A DNA stretch of 64,000 nt from Lichina pygmaea. Taxonomy: Eukaryota; Ascomycota; Lichinomycetes; Lichinales; Lichinaceae. The translations under genes and the position numbers were made by a program. Below, piece after piece: positions 47,008-58,050 of this stretch. The stretch spans positions 3,882,379 through 3,946,378 of the forward strand of contig OY730170.1 in NCBI GenBank assembly GCA_963422465.1. The letters run 5' to 3'. Numbering within the stretch: the first letter of the stretch is position 1; each line of letters starts with the position of its first letter. The notes below the pieces were generated by a model that made no database searches, was not told the DNA's origin, and was given only the letters and a program-made list of their open reading frames with translations.

Positions 47008-48524
47008 ATGGCTAGCGTAAGTGACATTGACAGTTCCAGCCCGATCATCGTGGCCGCCTCGGCTGACGCCACCCGCCGACGGACTAGCATGGCGTTCCAC
47101 GAACGAGCGTGGCCGAGAAGTCGGAAGAGGCTCGGCTGAGGGAGCTCGACAAGATCCAAGAGTACAGAGAGTCTGTGGATGAGCTGCAGGCCAAGGTGAC
47201 GATCTCCGCGGCAGAGTATTGAAAAGAGCCGCAGCCGCGGCGGTGACAAAGGAGAAGCCCAAGAAAACTGATCTGTCTCGTCGTATAGGTCACCGCTGAA
47301 GAATACACAGCCGAAACTCTTGCCTTGACGTCCAAGATCCTGAAGCGCAACCCGGAGTACTACACTGTTTGGAATCACCGACGGCAAGTCCTGAGCCAAG
47401 GACTGTTTGTTCGTCACAGGTCGGATGTCTCCGTTAACAAAGGTGGCGTTGGTCACAACATCCACACGCCGACGTCATCGGCGTCCTCCGAAGCCTGCTC
47501 GCACCTGATCAGATCCGACCTGGCATTTCTCGTGCCGCTACTACGCGAGTTTCCGAAATGCTACTGGATATGGAACTACCGACTGTGGCTTTTGGAGCAG
47601 TCCACGGTTCTCCTCCCACGCCCTGTGGCTCGCGGCATCTGGGAGGAGGAGCTGGCGCTGGCGGGCAAGATGCTTGCGCGCGACTGCCGTAACTTCCATG
47701 GTTGGGGCTATCGTCGCACGGTGGTCGAGCGCCTCGAGAGCCCGGCCTTGTCACCGGAAGACCCCGAGGGCACGGGCAGGGGCAGGGGCAAGAGCATGGT
47801 CGAGGATGAAGTCGCATATACCAGGAGGATGATCGGGACCAACCTGTCCAACTTCTCGGCGTGGCACTATCGGACGACGCTGATCCCGCGTCTGCTCGAT
47901 GAGCGAGGGGCTGATAGCGTGACGAGGCGGAGATTCATGGATGACGGTATGGCTGTTCTTCTTCCACGAGCACAATGCTCTCCTCTCTGCCATGCAAGCC
48001 TATACCCCCGGAGAAACCCAAGCTAAACAGGCTCACGTCTTTCAGAGTTCAAACTCATCACCAACGCCCTTTACACGGACACCGACGACCAATCGCTCTG
48101 GTTCTATCATGAGTGGCTCATGTCCAACTACACGTCCCCGCCATCGACGCACAGCGTCATCCAGGATCTGAGCCGGTCCGAGCTACGCTCGCACGTCCAG
48201 AAGCAGATCATGACGCTCGTGGACATGCTCGACGGCGCTGAGGACTGTAAGTGGGTATACGAGGCGCTGCTGCGCTACACGCTCGTGCTCGAGGCGGTCA
48301 AGCAGCATCAGCAACAGAATGATATCGAGTTCATCAACGAGCAGCATGGCGACGCTGGCGCACCGAAGACGGAGGCGGACCAGCACTACGAGCAGGCGCG
48401 CCGCTGGCTAGCCGAGCTGCGGAGGATAGACCCACTACGAAAGGGTCGATGGGACGACCTAGGATTGTCCCTGGGCAGCGATGCCCAGCATCAATCGTCC
48501 GAGTCACCTACTCTTTCTAGCTGA
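47008..48524 (+). CDS. BET4: Rab geranylgeranyltransferase (type II) alpha subunit
   Basis: Four exons: 47008-47016 (only Met-Ala-Ser), 47088-47195, 47289-47946, 48046-48524; 417 aa. With the beta subunit and Rab escort protein it attaches geranylgeranyl groups to the C-terminal cysteines of Rab GTPases. Prenyltransferase-alpha repeats are evident: NPEYYTVWNHRRQVL, FPKCYWIWNYRLWLL, DCRNFHGWGYRRTVV, NLSNFSAWHYRTTLI and TDDQSLWFYHEWL. The N-terminus MASHGVPRTSVAEKSEEARL is the expected one and requires the 9-nt first exon with a GTAAGT donor. Between repeats 1 and 2 there is an open 30-residue insert (RSDVSVNKGGVGHNIHTPTS) that may be a variable loop or a retained intron divisible by three. It functionally complements the Rab GAP and dynactin genes as a traffic component. 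Confidence 0.92.
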
Positions 48525-49196
48525 AATGCACGTGCGGCATACGCCTCCGCTTCCATGTATCGACGCACTATGACCATACACCTCGTGCTGTACTGTTACG
48601 TACAGACTACTACCCTACACGATCCTCTAGGCCGATGAGCGCTACCGGTCCAGAGAAGTCTCATTCCTGTCCGCAGCAAGGCCCGGCCAGCGTTAACCAC
48701 CCGAGTCCCACTGCCCGCGCCCCACGGCTGAGCCCCTGAGGCCTTTTTATTTCAATCTTCCTTTCGGCTCTTTTGGCTTGGGAGATTCAAAGCGGGCGGA
48801 CAACGCATACGACACGGATCACACAGACCGCACGGCTACCAACTGAAGCAGTAACCACGGATGTGATGCGTACGCTTCTGTACTGCTGTGCGTTGACATG
48901 GTGAACGATGATGGCAGCACTACATTGCTGTGGTTGGCACTCCCACGTGACTCGTACTGTACATCTGGGATAGTGCTCCATACACCTTGACTCCGTGAAA
49001 GTGGACCTGTTCTGTACCGCAAATCTGGATTTGCTCTATGCGTACCGTGAACCTGGATCTGTACTCTGCAAATCTCGTCCTTCATCCAACCTACTATCTA
49101 AAAGGATGTAGATCGGGGTAGAGGGACGATAGGGAGGAGAAGGAGAAGAAGAAGTAGTATACTTACTGTCCCCAAACCCCGACCTTCCCTGTGCCA

Positions 49197-49245
49197 TGAT
49201 CTGATCTGATCTGATCTGATCTGACCTGATCTTATCTCATCTGAT
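49197..49245. repeat. CTGAT pentanucleotide repeat
   Basis: Five perfect CTGAT units followed by degenerate ones (CTGAC, CTTAT, CTCAT). Confidence 0.9.
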
Positions 49246-49748
49246 TACTTTCGAGGTTGAGAAAAAGCAAGACAGCAGGACAGCAGAGGCCCTCCTTCCT
49301 TGCCGGAGCCCCCACTTGAACCCCCAACTTGACCCTCCACTCAAAACCGCCCTCCCCTCCCCTCCCTCCCTTCAAGGCCCTCCCTTACGTCACGCGTTAT
49401 GCGTAGTCGGTCGATAGAGAGCCGTATTCAACCGTCGATACTAAAGGAGGACAGATAAAAGGGAGCAAAGGGAGCGGAGTATGGAGGGAGGAGGAAGAAT
49501 ATCTGCGATCAAAGGCGTGGGTAGGCTTGGAGAAGAGGTCGTTTGCGTTTGAAAACAAGGTGAAGTGGGGGATATATTAATATGATGCTGCTGATGATGA
49601 TGATGCTAACAAGGAATGATGATGATGAAGATGAGTAATGATCACGAGGGCGACGATGAAGATGATGACGATTCTGAATGAAGACGCCGATGCCACATGC
49701 GTTGCCCACGCCCAGTACCCATACCCATATCTAAACCTCATACTACGT

Positions 49749-49782
49749 GCTATGCTATGCTACGCTATGTTATGCTATGCTG
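49749..49782. repeat. GCTAT pentanucleotide repeat
   Basis: Seven imperfect GCTAT/GCTAC/GTTAT units in tandem. Confidence 0.85.
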
Positions 49783-50040
49783 ATGCGGATAGATTGAAAA
49801 ACGGGTGCCAAAGAATACTCTGCTCTGGTTCGCCAAGAGAGAACAGACGCCAGGGTCAACTAGAGGGCAAAAAGGAAAGGGTAAAAGACGATTCGAAAGA
49901 ACAAAACAGAAATGAAGGCGCAGAATGTGAGATTACTTCGGAGAGTATGACGAGAGACGAAGGAAGGGAGGAAAGAAGAGAGAAAAGGAGAGAGGAAAGA
50001 GGCGTGCATATCTGTGGCGCCCCCCTGTCAAGATGCACGT

Positions 50041-53000
50041 CTAGACAGTATCCAGCAGCGACTTCAGCGGTCGCAGAGGCATCGGCATGTCGTTCAGGTG
50101 TCCGTCGCCCTCGAGTTCGACGGCGTGTCCTGGTGGAAGAGTATCGTCGTCGACGACAACGGGCCCGTCGACAGCAGCCGAATCAGGCGGCAGCGGCTCG
50201 TACTTCCTGAGCTTGTTGGCTTGGTCCATGACCCAGTCGACCGCCGTCGCTCCGTCCCATCTTCGTCGGGTCTTCTTCGCCTTCCGAGCCGACTGCGTCT
50301 GTGCACCTGGTGTCTCCGCCCCGAGAGCGCCAAGGTTCAGTCGACGGCTCTTTGCCGCCACCTCGTCTGTCCAGTCGCGCCATTGCTCCCATTCTTCTTG
50401 TTGCCTCGTGATGCGCCACCGCGGCGTTGTATGCGCAGGCCGCCATGTCGACGGCTTGCTGGGCGTTTGCTGCAAATCGAGCATCGGCGTTCGAGTGAAC
50501 GCACGCAGCATCTCGCCCACGCTATCTTTGCCTTCTGAGCGCACACCCTGCGCTATGGACTGCGCCGGTGTGGCTCGGCGAGGCAGACGAACTTCTGCCG
50601 ATGACATGGGTTCCTTGAGCTCGAGCGCTCGGAGCCGCTCATTGTCGTCTTCGAGATACCGGACCGCTCCCTGAAGGAACGCAATCTCTGTCTCGAGCTC
50701 CTGAATGACGCGTTCGGCCGTGGCAGAGAGATCGATGCCCCCGTTGTTTGCGTGGCTCCTCGTGGGCGCCTCGTTTCCGCCCTCTAATTTCAACATTTCC
50801 CTCGATCGCTCCAGCTCGAAGCGGACCTGCTCCAGCTCACGGTTCCTGGCAGCCAAGGCCTCGTCAGAGCCTGTCTCTTTGCGGTGGCCCTCGGCGACGG
50901 CCTTCTCGAGCTCCGCAATTCTCTCGGCCTTGCGAGCAGCGTCCGTCGTACGGGCTTCGAGAAGCTCAATCTTGACGTTCGATTCCTCCACCGCCTGATC
51001 ACGGAGCTTGAGCTGGGTAGAGGTCGCTTGGATGGTCTCCTTGAGGGTCTGCAACTTCTCTTCGACATCTTTGGGGACTCGCTCGGCAGCCCGCAAGTTC
51101 CGAGCTCGGACGATCCAGGGAGCGGGAGGACGCTCAAACTCCACTGTCCGGGATAGATCCGTGCCAAGGTTGCTCAAGTCGCCAACGGCTACAGCCAAAC
51201 TTCGTAACCTGTCGCCGACGGTCTCGAGAGGCTGACTTTCCTTGACACCAAAACATGTGAACGCTGCTTGCTCAACTCTGTCGAGGATGGCAGTGTAATC
51301 TTTCACCACCGCATGATCCTCTGATGACACCAGATCGACGATGGAATTTCCAAGACTGGCCGAGTATGCCTTCAGTTCCTCGGCAGAGGTGACACACCTC
51401 TCAAACAAGGGCAGACTTTCAGGGCCAACGGAAAGGCATCTCGCCTTCAGCTCGTCGATCGACAGAGCAGCCTTGGTGATGACGACTTTGAGACTACGTG
51501 AGTGCATGACGGTATCGTCCATCTTCTTCACCAGCCCTTGCGCGGTCTCCCGTTCTTGTTCTGCCGGTGGCATTTTGGCCTGGAGGGTATCTCTCACGAA
51601 AGAGATTGCTGAGGAACAATTGTCGAGGTAACTTTGTACAAGCAACGCGCGCATATACACGTCGTTGGCGAAGTCGTTGAGGCTTTCTGGTAGATGCACC
51701 TCTGCTAAATGACCCATCACTGCCATCAAACTGTAAGGCGTGAGCTTCGATGGCCAAGCATAGGTCGAACGGATACTCACCGCTGCAGCTGAGCCGCACA
51801 TTGCCTGTGGTCCAACTCATCCTGCCTCAGGGTGCCGACCCATCCGTCCAGAGTCCGCTCGACTCGCTCAAGCTCGTCGAGAGCAGTCTCAAAGGCGACA
51901 AACTCCGTAGCGGAGCACGAGCCCATGCAATTCACGAGGCGGTCGCACATGGCCGCCATCCAGAGCAGCTTGTCCAGCGCGTCGAGGACGACGAAAACGT
52001 CGCTCTTCTGGTCCGTGGTGCTGCGATCCGCCAAGTGCTCTTTCACGCCTCCATGCAGAAGCCTGGCCTTGAAGGCGAGACGCTTGAACCTGAACAGGGT
52101 CAAAATGGAGTCCCGCTCGGCCTGGAACGCCTCGGGAAGGAAGAGCTGCAGAACGGTAAGATGTTCGGACGCCTCCTGAGCCTCTAGCCGCTGCAGCTCC
52201 ATGTCGATCGTCTTCATCTGCGTCCTCGCAGCGGCGGTGTGCAGCTTCATGTTCAAATCCATCATCGTCCGTGAGTGGCTCGTGAGCTCCGCAGCTTCCG
52301 TCTCCGTGATCTGCTTGGATGCTCGGAGGTCTTCCACGTCGCCCTGCAGGGTTCTGACGAGTTCACGGAAGCGCGACAGCGTGTACTCATGCTGCTCGAT
52401 CGTCTCGCCCTGGCGAGCGGCTCGTCGCGCTTGCTCGGCCAGCAGAGAGTCTTTGTAGTCCACCTCCTCCTGCATCTGTTTCTCTGTTTCGGTGTGGTTC
52501 AGATCCAGCTCATCGCTGAGCTCCTTGAGACTCTCGAGATCCTCGATGGTGGCCTTGAGCTCGCTCATCTGCTCGCTCATGTTGATGTTCTTCTCAGTCA
52601 GCTCCTCGATCATCTCTTCGGCGCCGAGTGCCACCTCGAGCTGCTGCTTTAGGTCATCGACGCGCTCTTCCGAGACGTGGAGCTTTCCCTTCGTCTCGTC
52701 AAGCTGAAGTTTCACGACGGCCATTTCCTGCACGTCTGCTTCCAAGCCCTGCACTTGCAGCTTGAGCTCCGCTTCTTGCTCTTCGGTCATGTCTCGCAGG
52801 CGGATGAGCGCCTCTCGTAGCCGGTCGTTGCTTTTCTCCATCTGCAGCCAACCTTGGCTGGCCTTTTCCTCTGGGCTGATCTCCTCGCCCAACGCCTGAT
52901 TCTCTTCCCTGAGCACCTCTACCTCCAGCTCCAGCTCCTGAGTCTTCGACTTCAGCGCCTCAAGCTCCGCCTTCAGCGCCTCGGCCGTCTCCTCGGCCAT

Positions 53001-54268
53001 TTCGCGGTCGAGAGTAGCCATCTCAATCGCGACATCATTCTCCGCCTGTCCGACCATCGCCTCGTCCATCTTCGTCTCGGCTGCCTTGAGCTGCTTGCGT
53101 AACTCCATGATATCTTGCTGCTGCGGCTGGTACTTGGCCTGAAGCTTCTGTATGATGTTCTCGAAGCGATCGCGTTCAGACTGTATACGGTCGAGGGACT
53201 TTAGTCTGTCCCTATCCTCCATTCGCTTCTTCTCCATCAGGCGTAGCTTCATCTTCAATTCCTCCACCTCCTTGCTCGTCGCGATGCCAGAGGCTGTTGT
53301 CCGGTGACTGGGCTGCGGTGAAGTGCTTCCCTGGGCTGGTGTGGCGCCTCTTGAATGCGGGGTGCCGCTCGCGGCTGAGAGCGGAGATAGAAGCGGTGAA
53401 AGTATCCCTTGGGAGGCCGTGTCCGACGGCATGCTCGATGGAGGGCTTCGAGCCGGAGTCGCATCACCGCTCGTCTCGCTATCCGCAGCGGTGATACCGG
53501 TATCCTGACGACCAGCCCTTGCCAGGTTCGATGGCCTCAGATTCGACTCGGTGCGAGACCTAAACAACACGCGATCTCGAGGGTCGGTGGAGGCATTAGT
53601 CGTGTCACTCGCTCTTACCGGGCCTGGTAGACCAGCGATGGATGGACGAGAGGGTCGAGTAAGCTTCGCTTGGATGGCTGACGGTCGGCCCGTATGCCCC
53701 TGGCCGATGCTCGGTCGAGCCCGGGCACCTTGAGATAGAGCACCCAAGCGAGACGGCGTGGGAGCGGATGCCGTTGCTAAGCCAATCCCTTTTGTAGGTG
53801 ACTTGGGCGGAGACTAAAGCATTGCGTGAGCCAGCACTTCATTGATACGTTATACAGCAACTTCACCTGTGATCGCCCGGAACCCGACGTTGAGCCTTGT
53901 GTGGACGTGCTCTGGCGCTTGACGGGCATGCTGGCTACACTCTGCCTCTTCAGAGCGCTTACACTGGCCCGAGGCCTAGTTGGCTTTGTTGGAGATAACC
54001 CGTTGGGCCTGCTTCCAGTGTCCGATCTTTCAGGCCGAACATGGGCAACGGCAGCTGGCCGCACAAACATGCCATGCATGGATTTGCAGCTGAAATATCG
54101 GGCTCCTTGTACGGAGCCATCATTTTTGCCCGTAGGGGATGGAAGTTCGATGCCAACCCAATCTCCTGGAGCAAAGCTGGTTCCACCGACGAACCTGACG
54201 ACAGCTTTTCGGCCGTCTTGTAACTGGACCGTCTGACCAGCCTCGAGGGTAGCTGTTTGTTCAGTCAT
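50041..54268 (-). CDS. ro-3: dynactin p150Glued subunit (CAP-Gly, coiled-coil)
   Basis: Three exons: 54268-53867, 53813-51781, 51730-50041; 1374 aa. Both introns (53 and 50 nt) are GT-AG and in phase. The N-terminal CAP-Gly domain (about residues 8-75) has FVGGTSFAPGDWVGIELPSP, the GKNDG signature at 47-51 that binds microtubule-end EExxF tails, and SCKSMHGMFVRP. A basic Ser/Thr/Pro-rich linker follows to about 310, then a long coiled coil from KEVEELKMKLRLMEKKR to about 640 (dynein intermediate-chain binding in this family). The dynactin domain then carries LPEAFQAERDSILTLFRFKR and LMAVMGHLAEVHLPESLND. A second coiled coil and a disordered C-terminus close the protein. Dynactin is the dynein activator needed for nuclear and vesicle transport in hyphae; ro-3 is the Neurospora name for this subunit. 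Confidence 0.95.
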
Positions 54269-54493
54269 GATGCTTGGTTCAATCTGACAACGCCATGGTG
54301 CAGAGTAGAGTTGTTCGAAGGTGTTTTGACGCGTTGCAACTGCTTCGCGTGGGCGACAGTGTGTTGATGACTCAGAGCTGAGTCAGTCTCCCCCGTATCA
54401 TTAGGCGTACCGTAGGGCTGAGTTGGCTTACTAAGCAGACCTGTTTGAATTCCCAGTTTGTTTTCTACTGTACCGTACGTTAAGCAGAGGTGC
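54269..54493. other. dynactin promoter side
   Basis: Short non-coding region between the dynactin start and the decayed LINE tail. ACCGTACGTT-type motifs are present. Confidence 0.5.
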
Positions 54494-55960
54494 CAGCTAG
54501 CCAAGCAATAGTGCTGGGATGGCTGGAGGGGGCTTGAAGGCGGACCACCATCCCCCGCCGCCCCACAAACCCAGATCCCGGAGATTGTAGGTGGAAGCCG
54601 GAGGCCGTCCCCCATAAGAAGACAGCACTCCACATGCATGCCAGCTTACTGAAGGCGCACATCAGTACGTTACGTACGTAACATTCTGATGTAGATCCAC
54701 ACAGGCAAGATAGGCCTTGCCACCTTGTTGCACAAATGCCGGGTGCCAGGCTTTGCTTCGCTGACCTACCCCTGCGGGTAGCAGTAGGAGACTGCCAAGC
54801 ATGTGATTCTAGATTGCTCATGTTTTGCTAGGAAGCGATAGGCTTTGCGCCGGGCAGTCGCTACTGGTACTACTGACTTCTAGCTACTCACATCAGACCA
54901 CCAAGCAGCCACCGCTCTGACAACATAGTTTCTCCACCTGGACCTCCTACTCCACTTCCCCTGGGCCCGAGATCAACTCCCTCTTCTTGCTTGACTGCCC
55001 AACAGTCTCTTCCTTTGTTCATAGCATCTCGGTAGGAGCCGCAGGGGAAGTTTTTGCTCTACCCGTGCCCATGGGGGGGCAATACCCTCCTCCTCCCACC
55101 CCCTCGGTACGTCCGGAACACCCTCTCTAAGGAGAGGGTGTCTATCACCGGTACAATACTATCACCGGTCCAATACATTTTCTGGGTAGAGTCAACTGCA
55201 ATACACATAACTCCACAACACAGCGACTGAACAGGAATGTAAGTAGCTAGTTTTATTCCTCTATATCTCTTCTATAATCTGTGAAGATTTAGGCTTCTCT
55301 AGATTTTTGTGGCATTACTGAGAAGTTACAGTCGTGATCGCTCAAGAATAAATTCCCACCAACATCAATTTTATAACACTTATAACTCCGCAAACAGATA
55401 GACAGCCCATAATTTTTATGTGCCTATCTGATTCCCCTGCTCTTTTACTATCATCCCTGAGGCTACAAGTCTTTCTTGATCTTGCTGGCGTTGTTGAGTA
55501 GCTGCTGTAGCTACCGTAGCTACCTTAGCTACCATAGAAACTTGAGTTGCTCGCTTCACTTCTCTCAGATATGTGCACTTTTCATCACTCCTTCTTGTTT
55601 TATAGTTCTTCCACTACCATGGCATGAGAAAAGGCCTACAATTCCAGAGATTGTAGTGCAGAAGCAGGCGAATCAAATGAGCCACTTACATTTCTATTCA
55701 GTGGCTGTGGTGTGGAGTTATATACATTGTGGTTGACTCTACCCAGAAAATGTATTGGACCGGTGATAGTATTGTACTGGTGATAGACACCCTCTCCTTA
55801 TTCCGGACGTACCCAAGGGGTGGGAGGAGGGGGGGTATTGCCCCCCCATGGGCACGGGTAAGGTCAGGTGACTATCACATGACCTGGAAGTTTCCTTACC
55901 AAAACCTCGTAGCGGCACAATCTACGTAAGTAGCTTAGCTAGCTTTAGAATAGAGTACGG
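54494..55960 (+). pseudogene. RIP-decayed LINE 3' tail, interrupted by an inverted-repeat element
   Basis: Collinear with the LINE fragment at 33410-34030: ATGCCAGCTTACTGAAGGCGCACATCAG, GCAAGATAGGCCTTGCCACC, TGCCGGGTGCCAGGCTT and the downstream AGGAGCCGCAGGGGAAGTTTTTG all have direct counterparts there. Relative to that copy, two Trp codons (TGG) in the zinc-knuckle region became TAG, a change expected from C-to-T on the other strand in CpA context, the RIP preference. The tail resumes at 55861-55960 (GGTCAGGTGACTATCACATG, then CACAATCTACGTAAGTAGC) after the inserted element at 55060-55860. No intact ORF. Confidence 0.7.
55060..55860. mobile_element. TA-flanked inverted-repeat (foldback/MITE-like) element
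   Basis: Starts TA-CCCGTGCCCATGGGGGGG and ends CCCCCCATGGGCACGGG-TA. The left arm, through GTGTCTATCACCGGTACAAT and ATTTTCTGGGTAGAGTCAAC to beyond 55300, reappears inverted from 55860 back to about 55620, with an extra 10 nt on the left. TA at both ends plus the uninterrupted LINE copy at 33949 (TCC-TA-TGG) indicates TA target-site duplication, as made by Tc1/mariner-type transposases. The interior (55330-55610) has no transposase ORF, so the element is non-autonomous. Confidence 0.8.
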
Positions 55961-56830
55961 TAAGGGAAGCCCCCCCCCCGAAAGCGGCTTATACCATTGG
56001 ACAATTGATCTAGTCGTACGTTACGTACGGAAGTACGTATCGTAGCGGATGGCAGCAAAACAAAGTGCACTTAAACAAAGTTCTTCTATGGGTATGGAGA
56101 CGTTTGATCCAGGTGGTGGTACGAAGGGGTACATCTGGCTATTGGGATCTGAGCGGTGTGGCGTTCGAATCCCGGGTCGTCCATCGTCTTTTTGTTCTCC
56201 TTCGACCTTCGCACAGGTAGGACACCCACCCACTGATACGTACGTAGCGTATCCAGGCTGTCTTCTATCAAGTGATCTTGTCGCGTGCTGCCTTATAATT
56301 CATAATCTAGATGAGTTCCTTGTTTGCGCCGAGTGTCTCGACAGCCTCAAACTCGGATTCGAAGTGGCAGTCGTGTACCTTAGAGCACTGCCCCTTACCG
56401 ATCATCGTACGGAGTTAAGTACGAGTGGAGCAACCAATGACATGTTGAGTCATCAATATCTACTTGTTTGGATGAAGGATCATCAATTGACTCTGTCACG
56501 CCAATACCGACGTACTCCTCTGTGTGCGTTCTGTTTGCTTTACGAACGCGAGTAAGGCCCCCCACTCTCCCTAGGCGTCCGCTCGACAGCTGAGTATACG
56601 AGACTGCGTGAGGCATGGGTGGCTAGGTACGCTAGCACGGCTAGAATTCCGAAAGCCAGCTGCACCCTATACGAGCGGATTTAAGCATAAATCTCATCCG
56701 GTGTCTTTTTTTCCACGTTATATATCGACCCCAGTATGACGGGCCTGTGTCGGTAGCGCATCGATCGAGCCTGGGCCGTGCTGGTGGGAGTAGGTCTGCA
56801 GGATATGCTGGCAATCTTTGCCGTAGTAGC
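55961..56830. other. intergenic region
   Basis: A C run (55969-55979), TACGTACGGAAGTACGTA near 56019-56040, and an AT-rich end. An open frame from 56049 has no recognisable domain. A GTTCGAATCCC motif at 56163 resembles a tRNA T-arm but the rest of a cloverleaf is missing. Confidence 0.45.
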
Positions 56831-57266
56831 ATGCGGTTATCTAAGCTTGCGCTGAATGGAGCATTGGCTACAGCGATATGCGCGCGAACTCTAGGGCAGC
56901 TCGGCGGGGCCCAGCTCCTTGCACGTAGCCCTACCGACTCTGGTGAGCACGATAATGATCGCCACCTGTCCGCCCCATCGAGGGAAACCAACATGCAGAC
57001 TGACACAGCCGAATGCGCTAGGTAAGGTCGAGGTATCTCGGCCAGAAAAGCCGATCCACGATCGTCTGTCCGAGCTTCGAGGGCAAACATACTGGGAGGT
57101 GTTCTGGACACAGAACAAGGATAATCGTCCCGATGACGGTGCCAATGTTGATGTGTGCGTGAAGAACTGGTTGACATGGGTACGGAGCAAGTTTGCGAAG
57201 CGTCGTCGAAGCAGACAATTTGTCTTGTTGTGCACAGACAAGCTGACCGCACGACTCAATTGTTAG
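56831..57266 (+). CDS. possible small secreted protein or fragment, unknown
   Basis: ATG at 56831 begins MRLSKLALNGALATAICART, which reads as a signal peptide. The frame then meets a GTGAGC donor at 56941 with a GACTGACACAG branch/acceptor about 65 nt later. Downstream, another frame encodes LRGQTYWEVFWTQNKDNR and then NVDVCVKNWLTW, ending at a GTACGG donor-like site (57179). I cannot join these parts in phase with confidence. The CVxNWLxW motif recurs at 57600-57650 in the next locus, so this is one of two related units. It may be a diverged effector-type gene or a pseudogene. Confidence 0.3.
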
Positions 57267-57395
57267 TTAAGCGACCATGGAGAGCGTGAGCCATCAGCAC
57301 ATAAAACGTGGATCCGATCAAGATGCACGACGATATTCGCCAAGAAAGCGCGGCGCCATCGACTGAGGATTGCTCGTCTTGCAGACGCAATAGAG

Positions 57396-58050
57396 ATGAC
57401 GAACGAGAGAGCGACGGAAGTAGCTCGAGCAAGGAAATCTCGGAACCGTAACCAGACTTGGGCGAGGTTACAGCGGCGACCGAGGACGACACGGCCGGAT
57501 CAAGGCTCAACTCCAGATTCCTGGAAGCCAACCCAAAAAGATGTCAGAGAAGCGAACAAATGGGCAGAAGCTGGAAAGGATAATCCGCACGCGGTACCTC
57601 CCAGCGGACTGGATGTTGAAGAGTGCGTCGACAACTGGTTGGATTGGGTACGTACTAAGATACCCTTCGTACTGGTATGGCTGGTGCTAAGAGAAAGGGG
57701 TCGATGTGCAGTGGGCAAGGACGGAAAATATTACACCTGTTCGCATCGCTTGGTGTCGATGGAACTGCGAACGCATCTTCGTGGAGCACGAAAAAGCCGC
57801 AAAGCGAGTTGGGAGAGCAAATCCTGGAGATCTCGAGAAGGCCCAGCAGCTGGTCGATGCCAGGGCCAAGGAAAGGCAGATCACCACTCCGAGCTCAGAC
57901 CCGGCTGGTGACACCCAACAACAAAGCAGATTTATCGCGAATGTTCTTGAAAGTGCTAGGTCAGCGCTGTTTGGTGGGCAAGGTCGTACTGCTCCTGGGG
58001 GAGGGGTGAGGAAAGTCCCAACGTTTCAAAGAGGGTTGGGAAGGCTTTGA
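57396..58050 (+). CDS. possible gene related to the preceding unit, unknown
   Basis: Exon-like frame 57396-57649 ends with LDVEECVDNWLDW exactly at a GTACGT donor. Joined in phase to 57710-58050 (acceptor GATGTGCAG) it continues WARTENITPVRIAWCRWNCE and a helical, charged segment (EKAAKRVGRANPGDLEKAQQ) to a TGA at 58050. That would be about 198 aa with no recognised domain. The motif DVxxCVxNWLxW is shared with the unit at 57130-57178. The upstream start is uncertain: a different frame from an ATG at 57322 also looks coding for about 40 codons. Confidence 0.35.

Larger units (their letters stand above)
48525..50040. other. intergenic region between BET4 and dynactin
   Basis: No supportable gene. 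Simple sequence includes (CTGAT)n at 49197-49245, (ATG)n-like runs at 49580-49680 and (GCTAT)n at 49749-49782. A GA-rich stretch (49860-50010) precedes the dynactin stop and lies in its 3' UTR. Confidence 0.6.

Noticed and set aside
47432-47500. Extra intron in BET4 between prenyltransferase repeats 1 and 2
   Set aside because: GTCGGA is a poor donor and no good branch/acceptor pair follows; the frame is open throughout, so I left it as coding.
56140-56190. tRNA or tRNA-derived SINE suggested by GTTCGAATCCCGGG
   Set aside because: The T-arm does not pair properly and no D-arm, anticodon arm or acceptor stem can be placed.
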